Positions 18,801 through 26,485 are shown, counted from the first letter of the stretch. The stretch is DNA of 64,000 nucleotides from Marinirhabdus sp963793275 (GCA_963793275.1 CAWBZL010000005.1:62001-126000); one strand, 5' to 3'. Numbers and translations are program-made. The notes: generated by a model from the sequence alone, not told the origin.

Positions 18801-18973
18801 TTTTCGGCTTTCGCTTTCGCTTCAATTTGCTCTACCAGTTCTAAAGCACTTTTGGGTAAGTCGTCTACTTCAAATTTTTCGACTTTATTCCAAAGTACTT
18901 CGTACGTATTATTTTGTGCGTGTATAGTGGTCATAGTAATGATTGCGAGTAGCAAGGTGTAAATCGTTTTCAT
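12875..18973 (-). CDS. Alpha-2-macroglobulin family protein, large exported form
   Basis: 2032 residues with a cleavable signal peptide (MKTIYTLLLAIITMTTIHAQ) and no lipobox. The first 400 or so residues are a helical, flavobacteria-type extension. MG domains follow: MG2 around SIYRPGQTLYFKG, a bait/linker region near residues 1180-1240 with a loose acidic stretch, and the A2M core FFLPQLRTDADGNISFNF-TTPEALTRWK. The thioester motif C-x-E-Q is intact as Cys1486-Asn-Glu-Gln1489 in FPYECNEQTF, followed by the alpha-helical thioester domain (WPWFNGGYESRYITQHI). Bacterial A2Ms trap attacking proteases in the envelope. It is on its own on the minus strand, not next to a class C PBP as in Escherichia coli. 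Confidence 0.92.
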   Translation of the reverse strand: MKTIYTLLLAIITMTTIHAQNNTYEVLWNKVEKFEVDDLPKSALELVEQIEAKAKAEKNQPQLIKTLLFKSKFALILEEDAQLSVLNDFKEQIATTETPTKNVLQNMVAKLYWDYYQQNRYQFYNRTKTSTKVDDTDFRTWDLETLFAEISTYYQQSLENETELQNATIEAFEPILNTFEDSGKLRPTLYDFLAHNALEFYKTTENSITKPTYAFEIKEASYLGEYRAFQQVKITVQDSTSLQLKALQLYQKLIAFHWAQNNEVPLATVDAERLTFVYTNGRIIQKEELYLSALKDGKSDVSDLYAKAIYDFEIAQYIYDQGQSYSETDNDTLRWNYKEALEICKQLRKDFPNTYVATQAAILAEKITAPSLTLTLESFLPVGTDSRMLVSYSNTKSVQLSVYAISAKEREALQEIYDKEKQRTYISKLKLEKQWTQQLKDEGDYRYHKTEILLPGFSQGRYLVLATPPDTDNNRLFEHTEVQFTNLALVKSQDETGLTFQVVNRNTGAPISNATCILTQQRRPFNTKKYVTNEKGFIKVPNGSGDYQNFLMVVRHENDEADFGSYYNYNRNYSDQADRYRSYLFTDRSIYRPGQTLYFKGITTETVANKSAVLPNQAVAVKLFDANGEEISKLELKTNDFGTVAGEFVVPNGVLTGQFSLEISSKNKSLSGQVYFSVEEYKRPKFETNFKPVTETYRVNDEISVKGEAISFSGSNITNAKVVYKVTRKIQYPRWYYWRSSPNVGEGQEITFGETTTNDKGEYTIDFKALPDASVDKAGQPVFEYEVSAEVTDINGETQSSKTVIKVGYHALTINLQAPERIDTQEKDQRLKIAAKNLNGQKVPAQVTIKIYKLKAPERVLRKRAWNAPDYQEYSEATFKKLFPHDPYNNEDDIKTWEQAEEVFSKTVNTEDVDEVDFGNLKRWESGAYVIIAKTTDKFGQEVLAKEYTNLFSKKDEVPADNALFDISFDQESYSPGDKVFVTVKSNAAITVTLSVEKKRQFTERFVIALDRNSKVISVPVTNEDIGGFAIQYSVTAFNSFESGSKLIEVPAPATNLTIETKTFRDKLEPGVPETWSFIIKGPDGEKVSAELLASMYDASLDQFRPHNWRFSPQPSLRYYAMGTPNAGNSFANRSLSLQYGYPNYYNQNTQNFDSYNWFGFSITGEIWQYNQYRRGLIGYSNSQEKQYDGVVKKVAASSKILPGAVAGGVVNEVVADDEIEETLNSLPGVISNNELIEGDDKAKEKTDFSAVKIRKNLQETAFFLPQLRTDADGNISFNFTTPEALTRWKLQVLAHTKELDTQVSTFETVTQKELMVVPNAPRFLREGDEIVISSKISNLSDSALSGQAVLQLSDAVTGETIDVALGNGIAVRDFSVEKSSNTQVSWRLQIPSTIQAVEYKVIAKTANFSDGEQNTLPVLSNRMLVTETLPMWVRSNQTKTFTLDKLKHNNSNTLKHHKLTLEITSNPAWYAVQALPYLMEFPYECNEQTFARYYANTLATHIANSNPRIKAVFDQWANSDALLSNLEKNEELKSLLIQETPWLRDAQSESEQKKRIALLFDLNLMQRKQAEAFTKLRQNQLGSGAWPWFNGGYESRYITQHITTGFGHLKALTIKTESENEIIRKAIDYLDAEFVKEYKQLSRYTKEPDYSKDNLSRMQTQYLYMRSFFPDTKKSKEVEEISNYYIGQMETYWNTRDLYSKGMIALILHRNGKAETAGKITKSLKENSITSEELGMYWKSNTPSWYWYQAPVETQALMIEVFSEIDPNIHRDDNTVDNLKVWLLKNKQTNQWPTTKATTEAVYALLLQGTDWLSVTDAVQVTVGNEIVDPSKLDAIKAEAGTGYFKTSWNTSEISESQATVTMQKKGEGIAWGGLYWQYFEDLDKITSAETPLQLKKKLFLKSNTATGEELSEIKEATALKVGDLVRVRIELRVDREMDFVHMKDMRAAGLEPIDVLSTYQWQDGLGYYQATKDASTNFFFDTLRKGIYVFEYDLRVNNAGTFSNGITTIQSMYAPEFTSHSEGIRIMVSE

Positions 18974-19183
18974 ACAAGTAAAATTTTCTGAAAGATACCA
19001 GCGTTAGTAATTTCAGCATACCAATAATGAGTACAGCGAGTCAAAAAATGAGCCAAACCCTATTTTCAATTAGGTAAACTTTATTTTTGGAACTGTATTT
19101 GTATAATGTAGAATAAAGTTAGTGAATCCTAAATAATCTTAGCGAGGTTTATAGATATGATTCGCTGAAATATTTAATTGCAC

Positions 19184-19191
19184 TATATTTG
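19184..19191 (+). promoter_or_regulatory. -7 element and leader hairpin of the TPR protein gene
   Basis: TATATTTG matches TAnnTTTG 42 bases before the ATG at 19233. The leader then contains CCGTG-TCA-CACGG (19211-19223), a small hairpin 9 bases before the start codon. Confidence 0.45.
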
Positions 19192-19232
19192 AAATCCATT
19201 AAAAAAATTCCCGTGTCACACGGAAAATAAAT

Positions 19233-20186
19233 ATGAAAAACCTACTTTTTTTACTATTATTTCCAACCTTACTTATGGCGCAAACAACTTTTGAAAAGGC
19301 CGAAACCTATTTTGTAACAGAACAATTCAGCAAAGCAAAACCTTTGTTTGAGCAATATTTAAAAGAAAATCCCACCGATAGGAAAACACGTGAATATCTG
19401 GGAGATATCGCCGGCTATAAAAAAGACTGGGACACGGCAATAGCGTATTATGAAACGCTGGTGGAGGCAGACGATAAAAGCGCCAATTACCATTTTAAAT
19501 ATGGCGGAGCATTGGGGATGAAGGCGCTTTCCATTAGCAAAATTAGAGCGGCCACGTATATAGGTGATATTAAAGAGCATTTTGAAACTGCGGCACAACT
19601 GGATCCTAAACATATTGAAGTGCGTTGGGCGTTGGTGGAGTTTTATATTCAGTTGCCGGGAATTATTGGTGGTAGTGAAAAGAAGGCTACTGCATACGCC
19701 AACCAATTACTTAAAATTTCACCCGTAGATGGATATTTGGCAAACGGATATATTGCCGAATACAGCGACCGCCCAAACGATGCTGAAAATTTCTACAAAA
19801 AAGCCATAGAAATAGGCGGTTCTCCAACTACCTACGATAAGTTAACCGAGCATTACGAAAAAAATAATAAGCCAAAAGAGGCGATGGAAACGGCCAACAA
19901 GTCGTTACAAATCCACAAACGAAATAGCCTGAATTATCAAATAGGAAAAATTGCTGCACAGTACGGTCTGGATGCAGAAATGGGGGTAAATTGCCTGCAG
20001 GCGTACATTAAAAATCATTCTGTACGTGATGGTGTTCCAAAAGACTGGGCATATTACCGACTTGCACAGATTTATAAAAATCAAGGAAAAAAAGAAACGG
20101 CTTTACAATGGATCAATAAAGCTTTAAGCGATCGTCCCGATTTTAAAGAGGCGAAAGCAGAGAAGAAGGAGATCCAGGCGCTTTAA
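19233..20186 (+). CDS. Exported tetratricopeptide repeat protein
   Basis: 317 residues with a signal peptide (MKNLLFLLLFPTLLMAQ). TPR units run through the protein: AETYFVTEQFSKAKPLFEQY, GDIAGYKKDWDTAIAYYETL, AEYSDRPNDAENFYKKAIE, YRLAQIYKNQGKKETALQWI and so on, about six repeats. There is no enzymatic domain. Such proteins serve as periplasmic scaffolds in Bacteroidota. Divergent from the alpha-2-macroglobulin gene and 139 bases before mpl on the same strand; a functional tie to either is not shown. Confidence 0.85.
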   Translation: MKNLLFLLLFPTLLMAQTTFEKAETYFVTEQFSKAKPLFEQYLKENPTDRKTREYLGDIAGYKKDWDTAIAYYETLVEADDKSANYHFKYGGALGMKALSISKIRAATYIGDIKEHFETAAQLDPKHIEVRWALVEFYIQLPGIIGGSEKKATAYANQLLKISPVDGYLANGYIAEYSDRPNDAENFYKKAIEIGGSPTTYDKLTEHYEKNNKPKEAMETANKSLQIHKRNSLNYQIGKIAAQYGLDAEMGVNCLQAYIKNHSVRDGVPKDWAYYRLAQIYKNQGKKETALQWINKALSDRPDFKEAKAEKKEIQAL

Positions 20187-20325
20187 ATACGACATCAGGT
20201 TTTCCACTTCCACTCCGAAAGAATTTTCAATAAGGCTGGCACTCAACCAGACATTTTCTTTTAACTTTACAAGGTTGAAGGTCACTCCCTCAACGTCTCA
20301 ACTCATAAACCCCTCAATTTAAAAG

Positions 20326-21682
20326 ATGAGAGTACATTTTATAGCTATTGGTGGCGCGGCAATGCACAATTTAGCATTGGCATTACATAACAAAGGATAT
20401 CACGTAACCGGAAGCGATGACGAAATTTTTGACCCTTCCAAAAGCAGGCTGGCGGCCAAAGGGTTGTTACCAGATGAATATGGCTGGTTTGCTGAAAATA
20501 TTACTTCAAATCTGGATGCCGTTATTCTGGGAATGCACGCCAAAGCCGATAACCCCGAATTACTGAAAGCCAAGGAACTGGGTTTAAAAATTTATAGTTA
20601 CCCGGAGTTTCTCTACGAACAATCCAAAAATAAAACCCGGGTAGTGATAGGCGGAAGTCACGGAAAAACCACTATTACCTCTATGATCCTGCACGTAATG
20701 CACTACCACGAGAGAGACGTAGATTATATGGTAGGCGCACAACTGGAAGGTTTTGAAACCATGGTGAAGCTCACCGAAGAAAACGATTTTATAGTGCTGG
20801 AAGGTGATGAATACTTATCAAGCCCTATTGATAGACGTCCAAAATTTCATCTATACAAGCCCAATATTGCGTTGTTGAGTGGTATTGCCTGGGATCACAT
20901 TAATGTATTTCCAACCTATGAAAATTATGTGGAGCAATTTGAAATCTTTTTAACTGAAATGACCAATGGTGGCACTATCATCTACAACCAAGAAGATCCT
21001 GAAGTAAAACGCGTGGTGGAAAGTAGCACCGCGACCATTAAAAAAGTTGCCTACCAAACACCTGAATATACCGTTGAAGATGGTACAACGTTATTGGAAA
21101 CTCCCGAAGCGACCTATGCCAATTGAAGTTTTTGGAAAACATAATTTAAATAATCTGGAGGGTGCGCGATGGATCTGCCAGCTCATGGGGATAGATGCTG
21201 AAGATTTTTACGAAGCCATTGCTACGTTTAGCGGTGCCAGCAAACGTCTGGAAAAAATAGCAGAAACTGAAACAGCCATCGCCTATAAAGATTTTGCCCA
21301 TAGTCCCAGCAAAGTAAAAGCAACAACCGAAGCGTTAAAAAATCAATATCCGGATAGAAAACTCATCGCTTGTCTGGAATTACACACCTACAGCAGTTTG
21401 AATCCAGAGTTTTTAAAAGAATACCAAGGCGCATTAGACGCAGCAGACGAAGCTGTTGTTTTTTATTCCCCCCACGCTGTTATGATCAAAGGACTGGAAG
21501 AAGTAAAGGTAACACAAATAACAGATGCTTTTCAACGGGAAGATCTAATGGTCTTTACCAATCCGGCCGACTTTAAAACCTTTCTATATACGCAGGATTT
21601 CAAGGATACTTCCCTCTTGCTTATGAGTAGTGGCAATTATGGGGGATTGGATTTTGCTGAGGTCAAAGAATATATAAAGTAG
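20326..21682 (+). pseudogene. mpl: UDP-N-acetylmuramate:L-Ala-gamma-D-Glu-meso-DAP ligase, frameshifted as sequenced
   Basis: Mpl reattaches recycled cell wall tripeptide to UDP-MurNAc. The 5' part (20326-21126) begins MRVHFIAIGGAAMHNLALAL and carries the ATP loop GGSHGKTTITSMI and the central EGDEYLSSPIDRRPKF. The 3' part continues in the next frame from ATG 21116 with MPIEVFGKHNLNNLEGARWI and the C-terminal ligase domain (GASKRLEKIAE, YKDFAHSPSKVKAT) to 21682. Joined, the halves give a normal 450-residue Mpl with no missing domain. One surplus base lies within 21109-21115; removing the T at 21115 restores the frame. Mpl is not essential, so true inactivation is possible, but similar lesions nearby in essential genes favour sequence error. 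Confidence 0.9.
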
Positions 21683-21822
21683 AAACTAGGAAAAAAGAGA
21701 TCGGAAGTTACAAATCTGTAACCTTGCAATATACTAGAATCCAAGAATAATCGTTTAAAGAATACTAGCCAATATCTTCTTTTATTCAGCACGATTACTT
21801 AGTAACCATAAACTTTATACCG

Positions 21823-22479
21823 ATGAATAAATTTTCAATCTTTCTTTTACTTTTTACCGCAATAGTTTTTATTTCTTGTTCTGATGATGATGAGAAAACC
21901 GAAATTGTCGAAAACGAAGCTAATTATTTTGCCCTAAAGGTTGGGAATAGTTGGACCTATAATGTATATCGCTATAATGGTGGTGCTATGGAATATGAAG
22001 AAACGGATTTAAAAATTACCAATAGTATTGTAAATACTGAAACCATAAATGGTGAAATTTACTTTACCTTCGAAACTACTTCTGAAGGAATTACTGAGTG
22101 CCAATATTGTATTGATGACTTAGGTAACAACTCTGTTAGAGATTCTTTGGGATATTTAGTGGACACTGAGGGAGCTATTAAATTTTCAAGTATAGAAACA
22201 GACCCTTACTTAATCAGTTCCGAAAATTTTGGAGACATTTTTGGTGTTTACAGGAAGCAGACAGCCGCAGTAGATACGCCAGCTGGTGAGTTTTTTGGAG
22301 TAGATTACAATGAACGTTATTTAGTGCAGCCAGATGGGACAACAGCACCTGGTAAAGACGGTGCTTATTATGGAAAAGAAGGACAAGGGTTGGTTGTAAA
22401 AACCGTATCATTTGTAAGTAGCGAGTTTCCAAATTGGTTCATTATCCTTGATGAATCTAATGTAGAGGTTGAAAAGTAG
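21823..22479 (+). CDS. Lipoprotein of unknown function
   Basis: 218 residues with a lipoprotein signal ending FISCS and an acidic DDDEKTE spacer, which in Bacteroidota often accompanies surface export of lipoproteins. The mature domain opens NYFALKVGNSWTYNVYRYNG, a pattern shared with a group of flavobacterial lipoproteins of unknown role, and contains a CQYC pair (mid-protein) and a conserved-looking TPAGEFFGVDYNERYL. It converges with the PaiB-like gene 10 bases away. No specific family recognised. Confidence 0.75.
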   Translation: MNKFSIFLLLFTAIVFISCSDDDEKTEIVENEANYFALKVGNSWTYNVYRYNGGAMEYEETDLKITNSIVNTETINGEIYFTFETTSEGITECQYCIDDLGNNSVRDSLGYLVDTEGAIKFSSIETDPYLISSENFGDIFGVYRKQTAAVDTPAGEFFGVDYNERYLVQPDGTTAPGKDGAYYGKEGQGLVVKTVSFVSSEFPNWFIILDESNVEVEK

Positions 22480-22489
22480 ATTTGTAAAT

Positions 22490-23083
22490 TTACTTATAGT
22501 TGTTTATAAATTCAGAAATATCTTTCCTGGAATTTTTCTGTAAGGTTTTTTTCGCCAACTCAAAATCTTCCGCATTTTTATCCTGCGACAGTTTAAACTT
22601 ACCTTCCCAATTGGTAACCTCAATCTCAAAAGCCTGAATATATTTAATGAGCCTGTGCATTCGGGAATCGTCCATTTCTAGCTTAAATTTATGATCGGGT
22701 TGTTCTAAAAAGTTCGTCATATCTACCATTGTTTGTTTGGCTGCTTCGGGATGGTTTATTAATTGAATGGTTCCTGTAATATGAACAATAATATAGTTCC
22801 ACGTAGGGAGTTGCGGGGTGCTGTATACACTGGGTGAAATATAGCAGTCGGGACCTCTAAAAATAACAGTAACTTCAGCGCCGTTCACCAAAGTTTGTAC
22901 TTGTGGGTTTTGTTTGTCTATATGCGCTACCAATTTTCCATTTGTCTCGTTGTAAATAACTGGTATATGTGTTACAAAAGGCGTATTACCTTCCGCAGAA
23001 ACCAGCATCGCGAAAGGATATGCGTTGATCACGGCAATCATTTTCTGGATGTCTTCGGTTTGGTGATGTGGCGGTGGATACAT
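22490..23083 (-). CDS. paiB: PaiB-like FMN-binding negative transcriptional regulator
   Basis: 197 residues, start MYPPPHHQTEDIQKMIAVI, the standard PaiB N-terminus. The split-barrel flavin-binding fold shows in FAMLVSAEGNTPFVTHIPV, LVAHIDKQNPQ, VIFRGPDCYISPSVY and TWNYIIVHITGTIQ. PaiB proteins bind FMN or haem and are linked to control of protease and sporulation genes in Bacillus; the role here is unknown. Single gene on the minus strand. Confidence 0.88.
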   Translation of the reverse strand: MYPPPHHQTEDIQKMIAVINAYPFAMLVSAEGNTPFVTHIPVIYNETNGKLVAHIDKQNPQVQTLVNGAEVTVIFRGPDCYISPSVYSTPQLPTWNYIIVHITGTIQLINHPEAAKQTMVDMTNFLEQPDHKFKLEMDDSRMHRLIKYIQAFEIEVTNWEGKFKLSQDKNAEDFELAKKTLQKNSRKDISEFINNYK

Positions 23084-23141
23084 AGAGATTCGCGATTTTT
23101 CAAATAATGATTTCGAATTTTAAAATTTAATAGTATTCTTA

Positions 23142-23176
23142 ACTACTCACTACTCACTACTCACTACTCACTACTC
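23142..23176. repeat. Heptamer tandem repeat, 5 x ACTACTC, overlapping the end of gldA
   Basis: Five perfect copies of ACTACTC. The gldA stop codon (23164-23166 on the minus strand) and its last codons (reading SSE-stop) lie inside the array, so copy number changes would alter the C-terminus by frame or length. Confidence 0.9.
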
Positions 23177-24066
23177 GTAGTAAGCTCCACGAACAACTTC
23201 TCCAGCGTCATATTCTTTTGGTGTAATTGCAAAATCTTGAGTCCGTTATCGTGGGCAAAATCGAATACCTTACTGCGCATATCTTCTTTAGTATTAAAAT
23301 GAAGGTAATACACAAAACCAGTCGGATTTTCGGCCTTAGTGATTTTCGGTAGTTTTTCCAGTGCTACTGTTTCCACCCGATAATCAAATTCTACCTCTAC
23401 AATTTGTTGCTGGCCTTCGGTAAGCTCTTTTAATTGCTTGTCCAGCACTATTTTTCCTTTGTTAATAATTATAACGCGGTCGCAAATAGCCTCTACTTCC
23501 TGCATAATATGGGTAGAAAGTAATACGGTTTTACTTTTTCCTAACGATTTTATAAGCTCCCTAATTTCAATTAATTGGTTGGGATCCAGTCCTGTTGTTG
23601 GTTCGTCCAAAATTAACACCTCCGGATTGTGTAATAATGCGTTTGCCAGACCTACACGCTGGCGATACCCTTTGGAAAGCTGCCCTATTTTTTTGTGTGC
23701 TTCGGGTGTTAAACCTGTTTGTTTTATAACTTCAGCAACTTGTTCTTTTGAGCTTCCGAAAATTTCAGCATTAAAACCAAGATATTCTTTTACGTACATT
23801 TCTAAATACAATGGATTGTGCTCCGGCAGATAGCCAACACTTTTTTGCACGTTCTTTTCAGCTTCAGCAATAGAAAAACCATTTACAGTGGCCTCGCCTT
23901 CCGAAGGAGATAAAAACGTAGTCAAAATCTTCATCATCGTAGATTTCCCTGCTCCGTTGGGACCTAAAAAACCTACAATTTCTCCTTTTTTGATTTCAAA
24001 AGAAACGTTATCAAGCGCTTTTTGTTCGCCGTAGGTTTTGGATAAATTCGTGACTGTTATAGACAT
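23164..24066 (-). CDS. gldA: Gliding motility ABC transporter ATP-binding subunit GldA
   Basis: 300 residues, beginning MSITVTNLSKTYGEQKALDN. Walker A GPNGAGKST, the Q-loop YLPEHNPLY, signature LSKGYRQRVGLANALLH, Walker B VLILDEPTTGLDP and the switch STHIMQEVE are complete. The length and the C-terminal extension match GldA, the ATPase partner of GldF/GldG in flavobacterial gliding; those partners are not in the window. Its last residues are coded by a heptamer repeat. A -7 element lies 16 bases upstream of the ATG. Confidence 0.9.
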   Translation of the reverse strand: MSITVTNLSKTYGEQKALDNVSFEIKKGEIVGFLGPNGAGKSTMMKILTTFLSPSEGEATVNGFSIAEAEKNVQKSVGYLPEHNPLYLEMYVKEYLGFNAEIFGSSKEQVAEVIKQTGLTPEAHKKIGQLSKGYRQRVGLANALLHNPEVLILDEPTTGLDPNQLIEIRELIKSLGKSKTVLLSTHIMQEVEAICDRVIIINKGKIVLDKQLKELTEGQQQIVEVEFDYRVETVALEKLPKITKAENPTGFVYYLHFNTKEDMRSKVFDFAHDNGLKILQLHQKNMTLEKLFVELTTSSE

Positions 24067-24082
24067 ATCTTTTTCAGTTACA

Positions 24083-24090
24083 CAAAGCTA
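24083..24090 (-). promoter_or_regulatory. -7 element of gldA
   Basis: TAGCTTTG on the minus strand, an exact TAnnTTTG match 16 bases before the ATG at 24066. No -33 TTG at the usual distance. Confidence 0.45.
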
Positions 24091-24230
24091 ACGATAAAAT
24101 TGCGGGCATCGTGTTTCAGTTTTTTAATTTAATGAATGTTTCCTGCTTTAAAGTGATAGCGGGTAAAAGTTTCTTAAAAAGTTTTCTGCTAGATTGTAAT
24201 TGGCTATTTTTACGCCATAAAATTAAAACA

Positions 24231-24275
24231 ATGCAAAACGTACGTAACTTTTGGTGGCATCAGAAAATAAACTGA
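24231..24275 (+). CDS. Leader peptide with tandem Trp codons (attenuator)
   Basis: A 14-codon reading frame, MQNVRNFWWHQKIN, with Phe-Trp-Trp in the middle, an ATG in an A-rich context and a TGA stop. It lies in the only gene-free stretch longer than 300 bases (24067-24430), 42 bases before a Rho-independent terminator and 155 bases before the DAHP synthase/chorismate mutase gene. This is the layout of ribosome-stalling attenuation: lack of charged tRNA-Trp (or Phe) would stall the ribosome and prevent the terminator. A TATTTTTA (24205-24212) 19 bases before the ATG may be a variant -7 element. Inferred from sequence; not tested. Confidence 0.7.
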   Translation: MQNVRNFWWHQKIN

Positions 24276-24281
24276 AAACAC

Positions 24282-24357
24282 AGGGAGTATATTGTATATC
24301 TTATAATGAAATGCTGAAAGTCCCTTGGGGGCTTTTTTTGTGCCCACGTAACTCCCT
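24282..24357 (+). promoter_or_regulatory. Possible antiterminator pairing in the DAHP synthase leader
   Basis: AGGGAGT (24282-24288) can pair through AGGGA with TCCCT (24321-24325) in the left arm and loop of the terminator, which would disrupt it, or over all seven bases with ACTCCCT (24351-24357) beyond it. Two mutually exclusive partners are what an attenuator needs, but the stems are short. Confidence 0.35.
24317..24339 (+). terminator. Attenuator terminator upstream of DAHP synthase/chorismate mutase
   Basis: AAAGTCCC (24317-24324) pairs with GGGGCTTT (24328-24335) through one G-U pair, with a TTG loop and a continuing T-run to 24339. There is no upstream gene on this strand for it to serve, since gldA is transcribed the other way, so it must act on the leader transcript. 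Confidence 0.85.
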
Positions 24358-24430
24358 TTCGTTGGTAGCGGATTTTGGGAGAAAATGTAAAAAAACTAAC
24401 GTATAAAATCTACCGGCTAACGTCTATAGA

Positions 24431-25513
24431 ATGGAAAATAAAAAAGAATTAAGAAACTGGTTAAATGCTTTTGGGTTGCAACACCCCCTTGTAATTGCAG
24501 GCCCTTGTAGCGCTGAAACGGAAGCGCAGGTTTTAAAAATTGCACACCAGTTAAAAGATACCGATACTACAGTCCTGAGAGCTGGAATATGGAAACCCAG
24601 AACACGTCCAGGAAATTTTGAAGGAGTAGGCGCACTTGGCTTAAAGTGGTTGCAAAAAGCAAAAGAGGAAACAGGCTTACTCACAACAACAGAGGTTGCC
24701 AACGCGAATCACGTAGACCTCGCTTTAAAACACGATATAGATATTTTGTGGGTTGGGGCACGTACTACCGTTTCACCATTTATAGTTCAGGAACTGGCAG
24801 ATGCCTTAAAAGGAACCGATAAAACGATATTAATTAAAAACCCTGTTAATCCGGATTTAGCTTTGTGGTTGGGTGCTGTAGAGCGTTTTTATGAAGCAGG
24901 TGTTAAAAATCTGGGGGTGATTCACCGTGGTTTTTCTACCTACGAAAAAACAAGGTATCGTAACAATCCGGAGTGGCAAATCCCTATCGATTTGCAAAAT
25001 CGCTTTCCAGATCTACCACTTATTTTAGATCCATCACATATAGCGGGTCGTCGTGATATTATTTTCGATTTATGCCAGACAGCCTTAGACCTTAATTACG
25101 ATGGCTTAATGGTAGAAACCCATTACGATCCGGATAATGCCTGGAGTGATGCAAAACAGCAAATTACCCCGGCAACGCTGGACCAAATGACGGTTGATCT
25201 AAAAATCAGAAAAAAGGGAGACCCGGCGCTTGAGTTTCAAAATGAATTAAACACCTTACGTACCCAAATTGATGTGATTGATAATAAAATTGTAGAGATG
25301 ATGGGCAAACGCATGAAAATTGCCGACAGTATTGGAGGACTTAAAAAGAAACATAATGTGGCCATTTTGCAGCGAAAACGTTGGAACGAAGTGCTAGGAC
25401 GTATGATCTTGCGTGGTGAAGAAAGTGAATTGAGTGAAGAGTTTATCTTGAAATTGTATAAAGCGATCCATCAGGAATCTATTAATCATCAAAAGAAGGT
25501 TATTAATGAATAA
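24431..25513 (+). CDS. aroF: Bifunctional 3-deoxy-7-phosphoheptulonate synthase / chorismate mutase
   Basis: 360 residues. Residues 1-260 are a DAHP synthase of the KDO8P-synthase-like type (LVIAGPCSAETEAQV, AGIWKPRTRPGNFEG, LWVGARTTVSPF, IHRGFSTYEK, DPSHIAGRRD). Residues of about 265-360 are an AroQ chorismate mutase (LRTQIDVIDNKIVEMMGKRM to LKLYKAIHQESI). One protein therefore catalyses the first step of the shikimate pathway and the chorismate to prephenate step; in this fusion the mutase domain usually mediates feedback control. Expression looks governed by the Trp-rich leader upstream. rsgA follows 21 bases later. Confidence 0.94.
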   Translation: MENKKELRNWLNAFGLQHPLVIAGPCSAETEAQVLKIAHQLKDTDTTVLRAGIWKPRTRPGNFEGVGALGLKWLQKAKEETGLLTTTEVANANHVDLALKHDIDILWVGARTTVSPFIVQELADALKGTDKTILIKNPVNPDLALWLGAVERFYEAGVKNLGVIHRGFSTYEKTRYRNNPEWQIPIDLQNRFPDLPLILDPSHIAGRRDIIFDLCQTALDLNYDGLMVETHYDPDNAWSDAKQQITPATLDQMTVDLKIRKKGDPALEFQNELNTLRTQIDVIDNKIVEMMGKRMKIADSIGGLKKKHNVAILQRKRWNEVLGRMILRGEESELSEEFILKLYKAIHQESINHQKKVINE

Positions 25514-25534
25514 AAGTTTTTGCAACTTTGCGGT

Positions 25535-26485
25535 ATGAAAGGAGTGGTCTATAAATCTACCGGAAGTTGGTACACCGTAAAATCTGAAGAAGGCGGATTT
25601 TTCGAATGCCGGATCAAGGGAAAGTTCCGGATAGAGGGTATTAAAAGTACCAACCCGGTTGCTGTGGGAGATCACGTTCAGTTTGAGGTGGAAACCAAGG
25701 GCGATGAAACCATCGGGATTATCCATAAAATTGAAAAGAGGGATAACTATATTATTCGAAAAAGTGTAAACCTTTCTAAGCAAACGCACATTATTGCTGC
25801 CAATATAGATGTGGCTTTTTTACTCGTTACATTAAACAATCCGCCAACGTTTACCACATTCATAGATCGTTTTTTGGTGACCGCAGAGGCCTACCATATA
25901 AAAGCAGTGTTGCTTTTCAACAAAATAGATACCTACAACGAAGAAGAAACGCTGGAAATTAAATATCTGGCCGCCATGTACCGGGAAATTGGCTATGAAT
26001 GTGTGGGAATTTCGGCTGAAACAGGGAAAAATGTAGATAAGGTAAAAACAATGATGGAAGGCAAGGTATGTATGTTTTCCGGGCATAGCGGCGTTGGTAA
26101 ATCTACTTTGGTAAATGCGTTGGAACCTGCGTTGGATTTAAAAACTTCAAAAATATCAGATCAGCATAAACAAGGACAGCACACTACAACGTTTGCTGAA
26201 ATGTATGATCTGTCGTTCGATGCAAAAATTATTGATACTCCGGGAATAAAGGGTTTTGGTGTGGTTGAAATTGAAAAAGAAGAGTTGGGAGATTATTTTC
26301 CCGAGTTTTTTGAACTGAAACAACACTGCAAATTCAACAATTGTCTTCATGTTGAAGAACCACATTGCGCTATAAAAGAAGGACTGGAAAAAGATGTGCT
26401 CTCCTGGTTCAGATATAAAAGTTACCTTCAGATTTTGGATGGTGAAGAAGAACATTTCAGAAAAGATATTTACGATAAACAATAG
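25535..26485 (+). CDS. rsgA: Ribosome small subunit-dependent GTPase RsgA
   Basis: 316 residues from the ATG at 25535 (an upstream in-frame ATG-like start at 25520 adds only MQLCG). N-terminal OB fold (GVVYKSTGSWYTVKS), circularly permuted GTPase with G4 NKID, G1 GHSGVGKST (about residue 183) and G3 DTPGI, then the zinc-binding segment with Cys/His residues in HCKFNNCLHVEEPHC. RsgA is a late 30S assembly factor. CAACTTTG followed by CGGT and the ATG resembles the leaderless arrangement seen elsewhere in the window, with CA instead of TA. Confidence 0.95.
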   Translation: MKGVVYKSTGSWYTVKSEEGGFFECRIKGKFRIEGIKSTNPVAVGDHVQFEVETKGDETIGIIHKIEKRDNYIIRKSVNLSKQTHIIAANIDVAFLLVTLNNPPTFTTFIDRFLVTAEAYHIKAVLLFNKIDTYNEEETLEIKYLAAMYREIGYECVGISAETGKNVDKVKTMMEGKVCMFSGHSGVGKSTLVNALEPALDLKTSKISDQHKQGQHTTTFAEMYDLSFDAKIIDTPGIKGFGVVEIEKEELGDYFPEFFELKQHCKFNNCLHVEEPHCAIKEGLEKDVLSWFRYKSYLQILDGEEEHFRKDIYDKQ

